A stretch of DNA of 64,000 nucleotides from Paenibacillus sophorae (GCF_018966525.1 NZ_CP076607.1:1240001-1304000), one strand, 5' to 3'; counted from the first letter of the stretch, positions 42,117 through 51,302 are shown. The notes: generated by a model not told the origin, from the sequence alone. Translations and numbers: made by a program.

Positions 42117-44651
42117 ATGAAGCCGAAGAAGAAATGGGTGCCATTAATTTTAGCAGGTGCAGTCCTTCTCTCAGGTAATGCTCTTTCCCAGCTTTATTCT
42201 CCCCAAACCGCCTATGCGGAAGTACAGCAGCCGGCTCCCGATACGCCTTTGGATAAAAACAAGCTGCAGCAGCCGATGGCCGTGCAAAGCGTCCGGCAGC
42301 TAGACAATGGCGTAAAGCTTGATTTGGGCGAAGAAGAAGCTTATATACGTTTGCTCACTTCCGATATGGCCAAGGTGTCGATCTTAAACAAAGGCGAGGA
42401 AGAGTTTGTCTCTCCAGGGATTGCTAAGACGGATTGGGGAGCTCCCAAATTCAAAGTGAAGGAAGACGACAAGAGAATCGTCATCACTACCGACAGCTTA
42501 ACGGTAGACATCAATAAAAGCCCGTTCGGAATCAAATATCTGGATAAGAACGGGAACGTAATTAATGAAGACGACATTAAAGGGTCTGGTTATGAAGACG
42601 GAAAGCCATACGTGTTCAAGAAAACGGACAAGACCGAAAACTTTTACGGTTTCGGCGAGCAAACCGGCGGTTTGAACAAACGGGGCTACGATATCGGTAT
42701 GTGGAACACGGATGCCTACTCCTATACGAAAGAAACGAAATATGTGTATGCCACCATTCCGTTTTTTATCGGTTTAAAGGATCAAAAGGCCTACGGTCTC
42801 TTCTTCGATAATACGTACCGTTCTCATTTCAATATGGCTAAGGAAAGCGACGATTACTATTATTATTACGCCGATGGCGGCAAGCTGACCTATTATTTCA
42901 TCAACGGTCCGGAAATCAAAGATGTTGTTGACCGGTATACCAATCTGACCGGCAAGATCAATCTGCCGCCGGAATGGTCCCTCGGTTTTCAGCAAAGTAA
43001 ATGGGGTTACTGGCAGGATGACATTGTTCGGGTGGCGAAAACGTTCCGGGAAAAGCAAATTCCCGCTGATGCGATGTACGCGGATATCGATTATATGAAT
43101 GAATACCGCGTATTTACCTGGGGACCGAAGTATTCCGATCCGGACAAGCTGAAGACTGATATGGACAACCTGAATTTTAAGTATGTTACGATCAACGATC
43201 CGGGTGTCAAAGTTGACGAAAGTTTCGATACCTATCAGGAAGGAACCAAGAACAACTTCTGGGTTAAAAATGCCGACGGCAGCCCCTATGTCGGTTATGT
43301 ATGGCCGGGCGATTCTGTTTTCCCGAACTTCCTGAAAACGGATGTCCGCGACTGGTGGGCGAAAAAGCATAAAGCGCTGTTTGACAAAGGCGTATCCGGC
43401 ATTTGGAATGACATGAACGAACCGGCCGTATTTGGCGGTCCGGGATGGTCCATGCCGCTGGATACCGTCTATGAGGCCGATGACGGAAGTAAGAAACAGA
43501 ACAAAGAGATTCATAATATTTTTGGCCATCTGGAAAATGAAGCGACGTATAAAGGATTCAAAGTGAACAAGCCGAACGTTCGCCCGTTCGTGCTTACACG
43601 GTCTGCGTATGCGGGAACCCAGCGTTACGCCGCCATCTGGACCGGAGATAATACCAGCAACTGGGATCATCTTCGCATGACGATTCCGATGAACTCGAAT
43701 CTCGGATTGTCCGGCGCAGCGTTTGTCGGCAACGACATCGGCGGCTTTGCAAAACCGACTTCGCAGGACGTACCGACGCCGGAACTGTTTGCCCGCTGGA
43801 TTGAGGTCGGTGCCTTTGTGCCTTTCTCCCGCGACCATTACAGCTGGGATAAGGAGCAGGAGCCGTGGGCATTCGGCAAGGAAGTAGAGGACATCAGCCG
43901 GAAATACATTTCCTTGCGCTACGAATTGCTGCCTTACCTGTACAACCAGTTCAAACGTGCGCAGGAAAGCGGGCAGCCTGTACAGCAGCCGCTCGTGTAC
44001 CATTTTCAGCATGACCCAAATACCTATAACAACGATGATCAGTACATGTTCGGCGATTCGCTAATGATCGCACCTGTAGTGAATCAAGGAGCAACGTCCC
44101 GCAGCGTTTATCTGCCGGCGGACGCGAAATGGGTCGACTACTGGACTGGCGAAGAGTTTGAAGGCGGCCAAACGATCACGAAGCAAGCCGATCTCGGCAC
44201 GCTTCCGATCTATGTGAAGCAAGATTCGATCATCCCAAGGCGGGAAGTACAGCAGTACACCGGCGAGAAAAAGCTGACGAATCTGATTCTTGACACTTAC
44301 CTTGCAGGCCAAGCCTCCTACAGCTTCTATGAAGACGATGCAAATACAGAGGATTACACGAGAGGCGAATTCAACGTTACCGACTTCCATGTGGAGCGGA
44401 AAGGAAACCACATTGAATTCGAGCAGGACAAACAGACGCAAAATTACGCATCTGATATCCAGTTCTACACGCTGAAGCTGCATGATGCCAAAGAGCCGAA
44501 CAAAGTGCAGGCGGCTGAGAACAAATACGGCAAAGCAAGCAGCCTTGACGAACTGAACCAACAAGAAAGAGGTTATTACTTCGATGCGGCAGCGAAAGTT
44601 CTGTATGTTAAAATTCCTGCAAACGAAAGCCACAAAGTAAAAATCGATTAA
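42117..44651 (+). CDS. Secreted GH31 alpha-glucosidase-family enzyme (copy 3)
   Basis: 844 residues from ATG 42117, with GAAGGAGAG upstream; the longer open frame starting at 42009 overlaps copy 2 and the hairpin and is not used. Signal ends T-A-Y-A-E. The sandwich domain (TENFYGFGEQTGGLNKRG), barrel with YADIDYMNEYRVFTW, nucleophile D432 (GIWNDMNEPAVF) and acid/base D511 (IWTGDNTSNWDHL) lie at the same residue numbers as in copy 1, so those two are close in the catalytic part, while the C-terminal third is nearly identical to copy 2 (EEFEGGQTITKQADLGTLPI). It follows copy 2 by 94 bases. Confidence 0.92.
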   Translation: MKPKKKWVPLILAGAVLLSGNALSQLYSPQTAYAEVQQPAPDTPLDKNKLQQPMAVQSVRQLDNGVKLDLGEEEAYIRLLTSDMAKVSILNKGEEEFVSPGIAKTDWGAPKFKVKEDDKRIVITTDSLTVDINKSPFGIKYLDKNGNVINEDDIKGSGYEDGKPYVFKKTDKTENFYGFGEQTGGLNKRGYDIGMWNTDAYSYTKETKYVYATIPFFIGLKDQKAYGLFFDNTYRSHFNMAKESDDYYYYYADGGKLTYYFINGPEIKDVVDRYTNLTGKINLPPEWSLGFQQSKWGYWQDDIVRVAKTFREKQIPADAMYADIDYMNEYRVFTWGPKYSDPDKLKTDMDNLNFKYVTINDPGVKVDESFDTYQEGTKNNFWVKNADGSPYVGYVWPGDSVFPNFLKTDVRDWWAKKHKALFDKGVSGIWNDMNEPAVFGGPGWSMPLDTVYEADDGSKKQNKEIHNIFGHLENEATYKGFKVNKPNVRPFVLTRSAYAGTQRYAAIWTGDNTSNWDHLRMTIPMNSNLGLSGAAFVGNDIGGFAKPTSQDVPTPELFARWIEVGAFVPFSRDHYSWDKEQEPWAFGKEVEDISRKYISLRYELLPYLYNQFKRAQESGQPVQQPLVYHFQHDPNTYNNDDQYMFGDSLMIAPVVNQGATSRSVYLPADAKWVDYWTGEEFEGGQTITKQADLGTLPIYVKQDSIIPRREVQQYTGEKKLTNLILDTYLAGQASYSFYEDDANTEDYTRGEFNVTDFHVERKGNHIEFEQDKQTQNYASDIQFYTLKLHDAKEPNKVQAAENKYGKASSLDELNQQERGYYFDAAAKVLYVKIPANESHKVKID

Positions 44652-44676
44652 TCGACTATCAACGTTCAATGAAATG

Positions 44677-44717
44677 AAAAACGGGTTGGAGACATTGTCG
44701 CTCCAACCCGTTTTTTT
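44677..44717 (+). terminator. Terminator of the GH31 tandem
   Basis: Stem AACGGGTTGGAG / CTCCAACCCG(TT) (44680-44691, 44701-44712), followed by a run of seven T. It shares the CGGGTTGGAG core with the hairpin between the two genes. Confidence 0.9.
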
Positions 44718-44896
44718 ATGTTACGGCCAGCTTTGGCAGCGAAAGGGCTTGGTGGATCTTCCGGCCTTTTTCACACAACCAGATGCCGCTTTTTCTCCGC
44801 AAGCTCTATCCTCACTTCAACTCTCAATCTACTCAAGAGTGCCGTTCTGAAACCAAGCTGAATATCAAACGGCTTATCTTAAGTAGAGCGGAGCGG

Positions 44897-45634
44897 TTAA
44901 TTCACGCTGGCGGTCGGTCTGACAATAATCTCATTCACATCAACCTCGGCAGGCTGCTCCATGGCATACAGAATGGAACGTGCAATAGCGGACGCCGGAA
45001 TGGAAATCCGGCGGTACTCCTTCATGGCCTGGCGGGCTTCCTCATCCGAAATGCTGTCGGCAAGCTCGGATTCCGTAACGCCCGGGGAAATCAGAGTCAC
45101 ACGGATATCGCCGCCAACCTCCAGACGCAGTCCCTCAGAGATGGCCCGTACGGCGTATTTCGTGGCGCAGTACACCGCGGCGGTCGGAGTTACGCTGTAT
45201 GCCCCAATGGATGCGATATTAATAAACTGGCCGGAGCCCTGCTGCTTCATAACGGGGAGTCCAGCCGCAATACCGTGCAGCACACCGCGGATGTTCACGT
45301 CAATCATGCGGTCCCATTCATCCACTTTTAGAGCGTCAAGGAGTGAGAGAGGCATTACGCCCGCGTTGTTTACGATGACGTCCACGCGGCCGAATGTGCT
45401 GTTCGCGAAGCGGATGAATTCATCCATCTGCTCCTTTTGGGTTACATCCAGAGCATGATATTCAGCCGTACCTCCTTCGGAACGGATCTCGGAGACGAGA
45501 GCTTCCAGCCTGTCTGTCCGTCTTGCTCCCAATACGACATGGGCTCCATGACGGCTAAGCAGACGCGCCGCCGCTTCACCAATCCCGCTGCTTGCCCCTG
45601 TAATAACAACAACTTTCCCTTTTATATTTGACAT
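44897..45634 (-). CDS. Short-chain dehydrogenase/reductase (SDR)
   Basis: 245 residues from ATG 45634 (AAGGAGAG about 9 bases before it). Classical SDR: cofactor loop VVITGASSGIGEAAARLL, NNAGVMPLSLLDALKVDEWDRMIDVN, catalytic Ser in NIASIGAYSVTPTAAVYCATKYAV with Y-x-x-x-K, and the tail MEQPAEVDVNEIIVRPTASVN. The last motif is typical of the YdfG/serine-dehydrogenase-like SDRs from Firmicutes. It lies 22 bases after an Atu4866-like gene and is divergent from an AraC regulator that probably controls both. Confidence 0.9.
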   Translation of the reverse strand: MSNIKGKVVVITGASSGIGEAAARLLSRHGAHVVLGARRTDRLEALVSEIRSEGGTAEYHALDVTQKEQMDEFIRFANSTFGRVDVIVNNAGVMPLSLLDALKVDEWDRMIDVNIRGVLHGIAAGLPVMKQQGSGQFINIASIGAYSVTPTAAVYCATKYAVRAISEGLRLEVGGDIRVTLISPGVTESELADSISDEEARQAMKEYRRISIPASAIARSILYAMEQPAEVDVNEIIVRPTASVN

Positions 45635-45656
45635 TTGTTGTTCTCTCCTTTTGATT

Positions 45657-45920
45657 TTATAGTTCTTCACGATAAAAAATCATGCCGGCATGGTAGAGCA
45701 CACCGTCCCGGAATTCGCCATCGGCGGTGAACCCTGTATCGTCGACATAGTCGATCCGGTTCCCCTTGAGCGTATAGCTGCCTGTGTATGCGCTTTGCCT
45801 GTTGCCCCGCGCCTCATCATAACGCCCGTTCGGCAGCAGCTCCTGGCGGATATGCCCGTCTGCGGTAACCCACATGCCAACATAGGATGCATTTTCTTTG
45901 CTTATGTTTTTTTCCATCAT
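45657..45920 (-). CDS. Atu4866 domain protein
   Basis: 87 residues. The whole protein matches the small beta-barrel family named after Agrobacterium Atu4866 (YVGMWVTADGHIRQELLPNG, GSYTLKGNRIDYVDDTGF, DGEFRDGVLYHAGMIFYRE). These proteins are lipocalin-like and commonly lie beside oxidoreductases and AraC regulators; no activity is established. AAGGAGGACAG lies just upstream of the two adjacent ATG codons (45920/45917). Operon with the SDR gene. Confidence 0.87.
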   Translation of the reverse strand: MMEKNISKENASYVGMWVTADGHIRQELLPNGRYDEARGNRQSAYTGSYTLKGNRIDYVDDTGFTADGEFRDGVLYHAGMIFYREEL

Positions 45921-45999
45921 CTGTCCTCCTTGTGTTATGTTGTTGTTTTATTATGGAGCAACAGCAATTGTATCCGGTAGAAAATTCATGGCAAATGAT

Positions 46000-46049
46000 T
46001 GCCTAATCCTCCAAAACTGCTAACACAGAATTAGGCATGGCGTTATAAT
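46000..46049 (+). promoter_or_regulatory. Inverted repeat and -10 box upstream of araC-type gene
   Basis: TGCCTAAT (46000-46007) and ATTAGGCA (46030-46037) form an exact 8-bp inverted repeat with 22 bases between, just before TATAAT (46044-46049). It sits in the divergent region, so the AraC protein could control itself and the SDR operon from here. Confidence 0.55.
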
Positions 46050-46086
46050 TGAAGCAGTGCACAGTGAACTTGAAGGAGGGAACACA

Positions 46087-47010
46087 ATGCTTGAATCAGT
46101 AGACCTCATCAGTCATAAGCAAGCGGAATTGGCTGAGCTCCTCGATCGCTTCTCCGGGGAAGATGGAATTCACTCCACCGCCATACCATCGCTGTATTGC
46201 ATTCGCAGCTCGAATGTTACGGAGCCGATATACAGGGTTCATGAACCGGCTCTGTGCATCATCGCCCAGGGGGCAAAGGAACTCATACTTGCACAGGAGA
46301 GCTACCGATATGGCCCTTCGGACTATCTTGTAGTTTCGGTGGATTTACCGGTTTCGGGGCAAATTATTGAGGCTTCTTCCGAAGCTCCTTACTTGTGTTT
46401 ACGGCTTGATTTTGAACCTAATCAGGTGGTGGAAATTATAGAGGAGTCTGGACTTGGGACCGGTACTACGGGCGAGACCAAACGGGGATTATTTGTCAGC
46501 CAAACGAATTCTTCTCTTCTGGATGCTGTAATCCGGCTTGTGAGATTACTGGAGACGCCGGAGGATGTTCCGGCGCTTGCGCCGCTTGTGATTCGTGAAA
46601 TTCTGTACCGGATTTTGAAAGGACAACAGGGGGATGCGTTAAAACAAATCGCCATGACCGGCAGCAGCGCTTACCGGATCGTGAAGGTAATAGAACGGAT
46701 TAAGAGGAATTATGATCAGTCGCTGCGTATTGAGGAGTTGGCCGAGCTGGTTAATATGAGTGCATCGTCTCTGCATCGGCATTTTAAGGATGTGACGGCC
46801 ATGAGCCCGCTGCAGTATCAAAAGCAGATCCGTCTGCAGGAAGCGCGCCGCCTCTTGTTATCCGAGTCCGCAGATGCGGCGGATGTCGGATTCCGAGTAG
46901 GTTATGAGAGCCCGTCCCAATTCAGCCGAGAATATGCGCGTATGTTCGGGCTTCCGCCAATAGGCGATATGAAGCGCCTGCGCATGTCTGGGGAGCAGCA
47001 ATCGGTGTGA
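46087..47010 (+). CDS. AraC family transcriptional regulator
   Basis: 307 residues from ATG 46087 (GAAGGAGGG upstream; an in-frame start at 46057 precedes that site). Residues about 10-165 are the AraC_N cupin-like domain (YRVHEPALCIIAQGAKELILAQESYRYGPSDYLVVSVDLPVSGQ), 200-300 a double helix-turn-helix (LRIEELAELVNMSASSLHRHFKDVTAMSPLQYQKQIRLQEARRLL; AADVGFRVGYESPSQFSREYARMFG). Such regulators usually switch on neighbouring oxidoreductase genes; the divergent SDR/Atu4866 pair is the likely target. Confidence 0.92.
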   Translation: MLESVDLISHKQAELAELLDRFSGEDGIHSTAIPSLYCIRSSNVTEPIYRVHEPALCIIAQGAKELILAQESYRYGPSDYLVVSVDLPVSGQIIEASSEAPYLCLRLDFEPNQVVEIIEESGLGTGTTGETKRGLFVSQTNSSLLDAVIRLVRLLETPEDVPALAPLVIREILYRILKGQQGDALKQIAMTGSSAYRIVKVIERIKRNYDQSLRIEELAELVNMSASSLHRHFKDVTAMSPLQYQKQIRLQEARRLLLSESADAADVGFRVGYESPSQFSREYARMFGLPPIGDMKRLRMSGEQQSV

Positions 47011-47022
47011 TAACAAAGAAGC

Positions 47023-47043
47023 GGGCATCCAACGAGGATGCCC
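47023..47043. terminator. Hairpin after araC-type gene
   Basis: Perfect 8-bp stem GGGCATCC / GGATGCCC with a 5-base loop, but no clear T-run, so termination may be weak. Confidence 0.45.
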
Positions 47044-47120
47044 TATGTGGGATTACATGCATTTCGACACATTTTCATCGTTCTATGGTGCCCTTATATC
47101 TAACCCATATTTTTTTCCGG

Positions 47121-47235
47121 TTACACTTTTGCGGTCGGACGGATTACAATCTCGTTCACATCAATATCAGCCGGTTGCTCGATCGCGAACCCAATCGCGC
47201 GGGCTATCGCGTCCGGTGTCATCGCCAGTTTTGAG
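47121..47235 (-). pseudogene. C-terminal remnant of an SDR gene
   Basis: The last 37 codons before a stop read SKLAMTPDAIARAIGFAIEQ then PADIDVNEIVIRPTAKV. This closely matches the C-terminus of the intact SDR 1.5 kb to the left (SAIARSILYAMEQPAEVDVNEIIVRPTASVN). Upstream of 47235 the frame stays open but similarity is lost and no Rossmann motifs appear. It is a stub left by deletion of a second SDR gene. Confidence 0.8.
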
Positions 47236-47337
47236 CCGGATAGCGTCGAACATTCGGGTTTGAATTTGGGTTTACCCGAATAAAAAGAGGTAAAGAGGCA
47301 GCCGTCCCGGCTCGTAATGAAAGCGCTTAAATTTTGA

Positions 47338-47385
47338 TTGCCATCTGCGATATCCCTTGTTATAATGCAGATGAAAAGGTTTCCA
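47338..47385 (+). promoter_or_regulatory. lacI-type promoter with operator O1
   Basis: TTGCCA (47338-47343), 17-bp spacer, TATAAT (47361-47366), followed at 47372-47385 by TGAAAAGGTTTCCA, the same dyad (other strand) as two sites in front of the transporter genes. This indicates autorepression. Confidence 0.75.
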
Positions 47386-47431
47386 AGAATCGCCGGCAAG
47401 AAGAAGAAGGCAAGAAGGAAGAGACCTAAAT

Positions 47432-48436
47432 ATGAAAGCAACGATCCGAGATGTGGCCCGATTGGCCGGAGTATCCATCAGTACCGTATCCCGGGTGATG
47501 AACGCGCCCGAAACCGTCGTAGCCAGCAAAAGGGACCGTGTCCTGGAGGCGATCCGGCAGTTGCAGTACCAGCCGAACGCGTTTGCGCGCGGGCTGATTT
47601 ACAAGAAGTCGTTCACGCTGGGGCTGCTCATTCCCGACATTGAGAATCTGTATTACGCGGGGATCATCAGGGGCATGCAGGATGCCTGCATCAAGCTGGG
47701 ATACAGTCTCATGATCTGCAACACGGACCGTGACAAAGAGCGTCTGCTGTCTTACATCGATACGTTCCGCGAAAAGCAGGTCGACGGCATCGTATTCGCC
47801 AGCGACAAGCTGCACCCCGAGTATTACGAGAAGCTGGTCGGCTGCCGGATTCCGTTTGTCATGCTGTCCTCCCACTCCGACGAATACGAGATTCCGAGCA
47901 TCGAGGTGGACGATGAGGCGGCCGCCTACGACGCGGTAAAGTTCCTGATTGAATTGGGACACCGGGAAATCGGGATGATCGGGTTCGGCCACAGCGATTC
48001 CATTTCGGGACCTCCGCGGTATGACGGCTTTGTCAAAGCGGTCACGGAATCGGGCCTCGGCCATAACGTAAACAGGGTGAAATATGCGAACCACCGTTTT
48101 GAGGACGGTTACCAGGCGGCGCATGAATTGTTCACCGACCATCCCGGACTGACCGCCGTGTTCTGCGTGGCCGACGAGTTCGCGATGGGGACGATTTCTT
48201 ACCTGAAAGACCGGAATGTGCTGGTGCCGGGGCAGGTATCGGTCATCGGATTCGACAATTTGCGGATGGCGAGCATGTTCATTCCGAAGCTGACGACGAT
48301 CGCCCAGCCGATCTATCAACTGGGATACCGGGCAGCGGAGAAGCTGCATGAGCTGCTGTCGACCGGAAGCGTGGAGGTTCTCCGGGAGAAAATGCAGCAC
48401 AAACTGATCGTGCGGGAATCGTCCCGGGAAAAGTGA
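47432..48436 (+). CDS. LacI family transcriptional regulator
   Basis: 334 residues. N-terminal helix-turn-helix with hinge helix (ATIRDVARLAGVSISTVSRVM, then ANAFARGL-like YQPNAFARGL) and a periplasmic-binding-protein-like ligand domain (SFTLGLLIPDIENLYYAGIIRGMQ, GHREIGMIGFGHSDSISGPPRYDGF, VSVIGFDNLRMASMFIPKLTTIAQP). AAGGAAGAG precedes the ATG. Three copies of a TGAAAACC-type dyad flank it, so it should repress itself and the downstream sugar-import genes until an oligosaccharide inducer appears. Confidence 0.93.
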   Translation: MKATIRDVARLAGVSISTVSRVMNAPETVVASKRDRVLEAIRQLQYQPNAFARGLIYKKSFTLGLLIPDIENLYYAGIIRGMQDACIKLGYSLMICNTDRDKERLLSYIDTFREKQVDGIVFASDKLHPEYYEKLVGCRIPFVMLSSHSDEYEIPSIEVDDEAAAYDAVKFLIELGHREIGMIGFGHSDSISGPPRYDGFVKAVTESGLGHNVNRVKYANHRFEDGYQAAHELFTDHPGLTAVFCVADEFAMGTISYLKDRNVLVPGQVSVIGFDNLRMASMFIPKLTTIAQPIYQLGYRAAEKLHELLSTGSVEVLREKMQHKLIVRESSREK

Positions 48437-48462
48437 AGCCGAAGGGTTTCACCTTACATCTT

Positions 48463-48476
48463 TGAAAACCTTTTCA
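48463..48476. promoter_or_regulatory. LacI operator O2
   Basis: TGAAAA-CC-TTTTCA, a perfect dyad around CC, between lacI-type and binding-protein genes. Confidence 0.75.
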
Positions 48477-48536
48477 GAGACAGGTGGAAAGGCTTTTACT
48501 AAAGCGGGCTGGCACGAATGACAATTTGAAAACCCT

Positions 48537-48550
48537 TTCAAGGAGGTGAT
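48537..48550. promoter_or_regulatory. LacI operator O3
   Basis: TGAAA-ACCC-TTTCA, 74 bp from O2 centre to centre, about seven helical turns, which would suit looping. Confidence 0.72.
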
Positions 48551-48671
48551 CCCGCTTATCGGACGGACGGCCGAGGGCAGGCCGGTGCCGGATTGACCGG
48601 TTCGAACGGCCGGTCTGAATCGTTCTTCAAACAGTCATTCTCAAAAACTATTAAAGGGGATGTATGAGAAG

Positions 48672-50075
48672 ATGAAAAAGAAGACGGGACGCAAGCTATC
48701 TACTCTCGCTGTACTCGGTCTATCATTCTCCATGCTGGTCACCGCCTGCGGCAGCGGCGGCAACAATGCTTCGCCGAGCCAGGCTCCGGCGGCCACGTCC
48801 GGGGATCAACCGGCCGCGACTGCGAGCGCGGCGACGGCCAACACGCCGCTGGAGAAGGCGCTGAACGGCGAATATAAAGGCACCAAGGTTACCATGTTCG
48901 GCCCGTTTGTGGACGCCGACCAGGTGAAGTTCGAGACGAGCATCAAGGATTTCGAAGAGAAGACGGGCATCGACATCCAGTACGAAGGCTCCAAGGAATT
49001 CGAAGCCACCATTAACGTTCGCGTGGACGGCGGCAATGCGCCGGACATCGCCGATTTCCCGCAGCCCGGTCTCTTGGCTTCCATCGCCAAGACCGGCAAG
49101 GTCATTGACCTGAACACGGTGCTTGACCCCGAAAAGCTGAAATCCAACTACAACAAGAGCTGGCTGGACATGGCGACCATGGACGGCGCAAGCGGCAAGA
49201 TCATGGCCGGCATCTGGAACCGCAGCAACGTGAAGAGCCTCGTTTGGTACCCGAAGAAGCAGTTTGAGGAAGCGGGCTACAAGGTGCCTCAGACTTGGGA
49301 TGAAATGATGGCGCTTACCGAACAGATTGCCAAGGACGGCGACCCGGCCTGGGCGATCGGCATCGAGAGCGGCGCGGCCACCGGCTGGGCGGCGACGGAC
49401 TGGGTCGAAAACATCATGCTGCGGACGACGACGCCGGAGAACTACGATAAGTGGGTTAAGGGCGAGCTGCCGTTCACGTCGCCTGAAGTGAAGAACGCGG
49501 TCGAGATCATGTCGAAGATCTGGATGAACAAAGATTATGTCTATGGCGGCACGAAGTCGATTGTCACGACGGCCTTCGGAGACGCGCCGAAACCGATGTT
49601 CGAGAACCCGCCTAAGGCCTGGTTCAACCTGATGGGCAACTTCATCACGAGCTTCTTCCCGGAAACCGCAAAGGTCGACCAGGACTACGACTGGTTCTAC
49701 CTGCCGCCGATTGACGACCAGTACGGCAAGCCGGTGCTGGTAGCCGGCGACATCTACGCCATGTTCAACGACCGCCCTGAAGTGCGGGCTGTCATCGAAT
49801 TTTTCACCACGGGCGAATCAATCAAGAGCTGGGTACAGTCGGGCGGCGTTGTCGCGCCGATGAACGATGCTTCCCTCGACTGGTACCAGTCGGAATCCGA
49901 TCGCCGGATGGCAAAGCTCGTGCAGGACGCATCGACGCTGCGCTTTGACGGCTCCGACCTGATGCCGGGCAAAGTGGGCGCGGGCAGCTTCTGGAAGGGC
50001 ATGACCGACTATGTCAGCGGCACCGCCACGCTCGACCAGGCGCTGGAGCAGATCCAGAAAGGCTGGAACAACTGA
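48672..50075 (+). CDS. ABC transporter sugar-binding lipoprotein
   Basis: About 467 residues from ATG 48672 (MKKKTGRKLS); an in-frame ATG at 48660 overlaps the AAAGGGGA site. Lipobox L-V-T-A-C at about residue 26, an Ala/Pro/Ser-rich linker, then the family 1 binding-protein fold (KGTKVTMFGPFVDADQVKFETSIKDFEEKTGIDIQYEG, GNAPDIADFPQPGLLAS, KSLVWYPKKQFEEAGYKVPQTWDEM, WIGIESGAATGWAATDWVE-like region). It resembles alpha-glucoside binding proteins of the AglE/ThuE type. A hairpin follows before the permeases, so it can be made in excess. Confidence 0.92.
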   Translation: MKKKTGRKLSTLAVLGLSFSMLVTACGSGGNNASPSQAPAATSGDQPAATASAATANTPLEKALNGEYKGTKVTMFGPFVDADQVKFETSIKDFEEKTGIDIQYEGSKEFEATINVRVDGGNAPDIADFPQPGLLASIAKTGKVIDLNTVLDPEKLKSNYNKSWLDMATMDGASGKIMAGIWNRSNVKSLVWYPKKQFEEAGYKVPQTWDEMMALTEQIAKDGDPAWAIGIESGAATGWAATDWVENIMLRTTTPENYDKWVKGELPFTSPEVKNAVEIMSKIWMNKDYVYGGTKSIVTTAFGDAPKPMFENPPKAWFNLMGNFITSFFPETAKVDQDYDWFYLPPIDDQYGKPVLVAGDIYAMFNDRPEVRAVIEFFTTGESIKSWVQSGGVVAPMNDASLDWYQSESDRRMAKLVQDASTLRFDGSDLMPGKVGAGSFWKGMTDYVSGTATLDQALEQIQKGWNN

Positions 50076-50146
50076 GTCCGCGGTCCAGGAGTGATTCGGG
50101 TTAAAGCTGACCGGGGCGAGCGTTGCGGGCCGTAAGCGAGTACACC

Positions 50147-50187
50147 AAAAGGGGGCAGCGGGCAGGAAAGGCTCTGCCCCCTTTTGT
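50147..50187 (+). terminator. Attenuating terminator between binding protein and permeases
   Basis: 12-bp stem AAAAGGGGGCAG / CTGCCCCCTTTT (50147-50158, 50174-50185), followed by GTT. It is in the middle of the operon and would reduce permease expression relative to the binding protein. Confidence 0.75.
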
Positions 50188-50219
50188 TATGGCAATTACA
50201 ACATTTAGGAGGAGCGCAT

Positions 50220-51302
50220 ATGGGGACACAAGCCAAACCGGGAATCCGTCTGAGAGCCGTGTTGATCTCCTTGGGCATACTGCTCGCCAATATTGTGGTT
50301 AACGGCCTGATTTTCCTGTTTTTTCGGGATTCGACGCTGAATCCGCTGCTGACAGCGGTGCTTGCCGTGCTGTGGGGCGTCGTGGGTGTCTATCTGATTT
50401 ATTACTCGCTGACCTTTGCAGCTGAGCAATATCCCGATAAGATCCGCAGCAGGATCCTCCCGTTCATCTTCGTGGGGCCGGCGGTGCTCCTGCTGGGCTG
50501 GCTGCTGGTGCTGCCGGCGCTGCGGACGCTGTACCTCAGCTTCTTCAATGCGTCGTCCGACAAGTTCGTCGGGTTGGCCAACTATGCGGCCATCTTCAGC
50601 GACCGGCTGCTAGGCACGGCGCTGCGCAACAATCTGCTGTGGGTGTTCGTCGGCACGCTGGCGTGCGTCGCCTTCGGCCTGCTGATCGCCATTCTGGCGG
50701 ACCGCAGCAGCTACGAGAAAACCGCGAAGTCCATCATCTTCATGCCGATGGCCATTTCGTTCGTGGCGGCGGGCGTGATCTGGAAATTTGTCTACTATTA
50801 TCAGCCGGGCAACGAGCAGATCGGTCTGCTTAACGCCATCGTCACGTACTTCGGCGGACAGCCGCAGGCCTGGACCAGCATGATCCAGCCGTGGAACAAC
50901 TTTTTTCTGATTCTCATCCTGATTTGGATGCAGACCGGGTTCGCCATGGTCATCTTCTCGGCGGCGATCAAGGGAGTGCCCGACGATATTCTGGAAGCGG
51001 CGCGCGTGGACGGCTCCGGCGAGATCCGCATTTTTTTCCGTATTATCATTCCGTTCATCTCGACCACGATCCTGACGGTTACCACGACCATTATTGTCTT
51101 TACGCTGAAAATATTTGACGTCGTCATGGTCATGACCGGCGGTCAATACGATACAGAGGTTGTCGCGACGCAGTTCTACCGGCAGTTCTTCATGTACCGC
51201 AACTTCGGCTACGGCTCGACGCTGGCCATCGTGCTGCTGATCGCGGTCCTGCCCGTCATCTTCGTCAATCTGCGCCAGTTCCGCAAGCAGGGGGGATTCT
51301 AA
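50220..51302 (+). CDS. ABC sugar permease, MalF-like
   Basis: 360 residues from ATG 50220 (AGGAGG 7 bases upstream). Eight or so helices: two at the N-terminus (about 15-70), then the MalF core (FVGPAVLLLGWLLVLPALRTLYLSFFN) and the cytoplasmic EAA loop VPDDILEAARVDGSGEIRIFFRIIIPF, which contacts the ATPase. It couples to the partner MalG-like permease 0 bases downstream. No ATPase gene is in the cluster. Confidence 0.93.
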   Translation: MGTQAKPGIRLRAVLISLGILLANIVVNGLIFLFFRDSTLNPLLTAVLAVLWGVVGVYLIYYSLTFAAEQYPDKIRSRILPFIFVGPAVLLLGWLLVLPALRTLYLSFFNASSDKFVGLANYAAIFSDRLLGTALRNNLLWVFVGTLACVAFGLLIAILADRSSYEKTAKSIIFMPMAISFVAAGVIWKFVYYYQPGNEQIGLLNAIVTYFGGQPQAWTSMIQPWNNFFLILILIWMQTGFAMVIFSAAIKGVPDDILEAARVDGSGEIRIFFRIIIPFISTTILTVTTTIIVFTLKIFDVVMVMTGGQYDTEVVATQFYRQFFMYRNFGYGSTLAIVLLIAVLPVIFVNLRQFRKQGGF

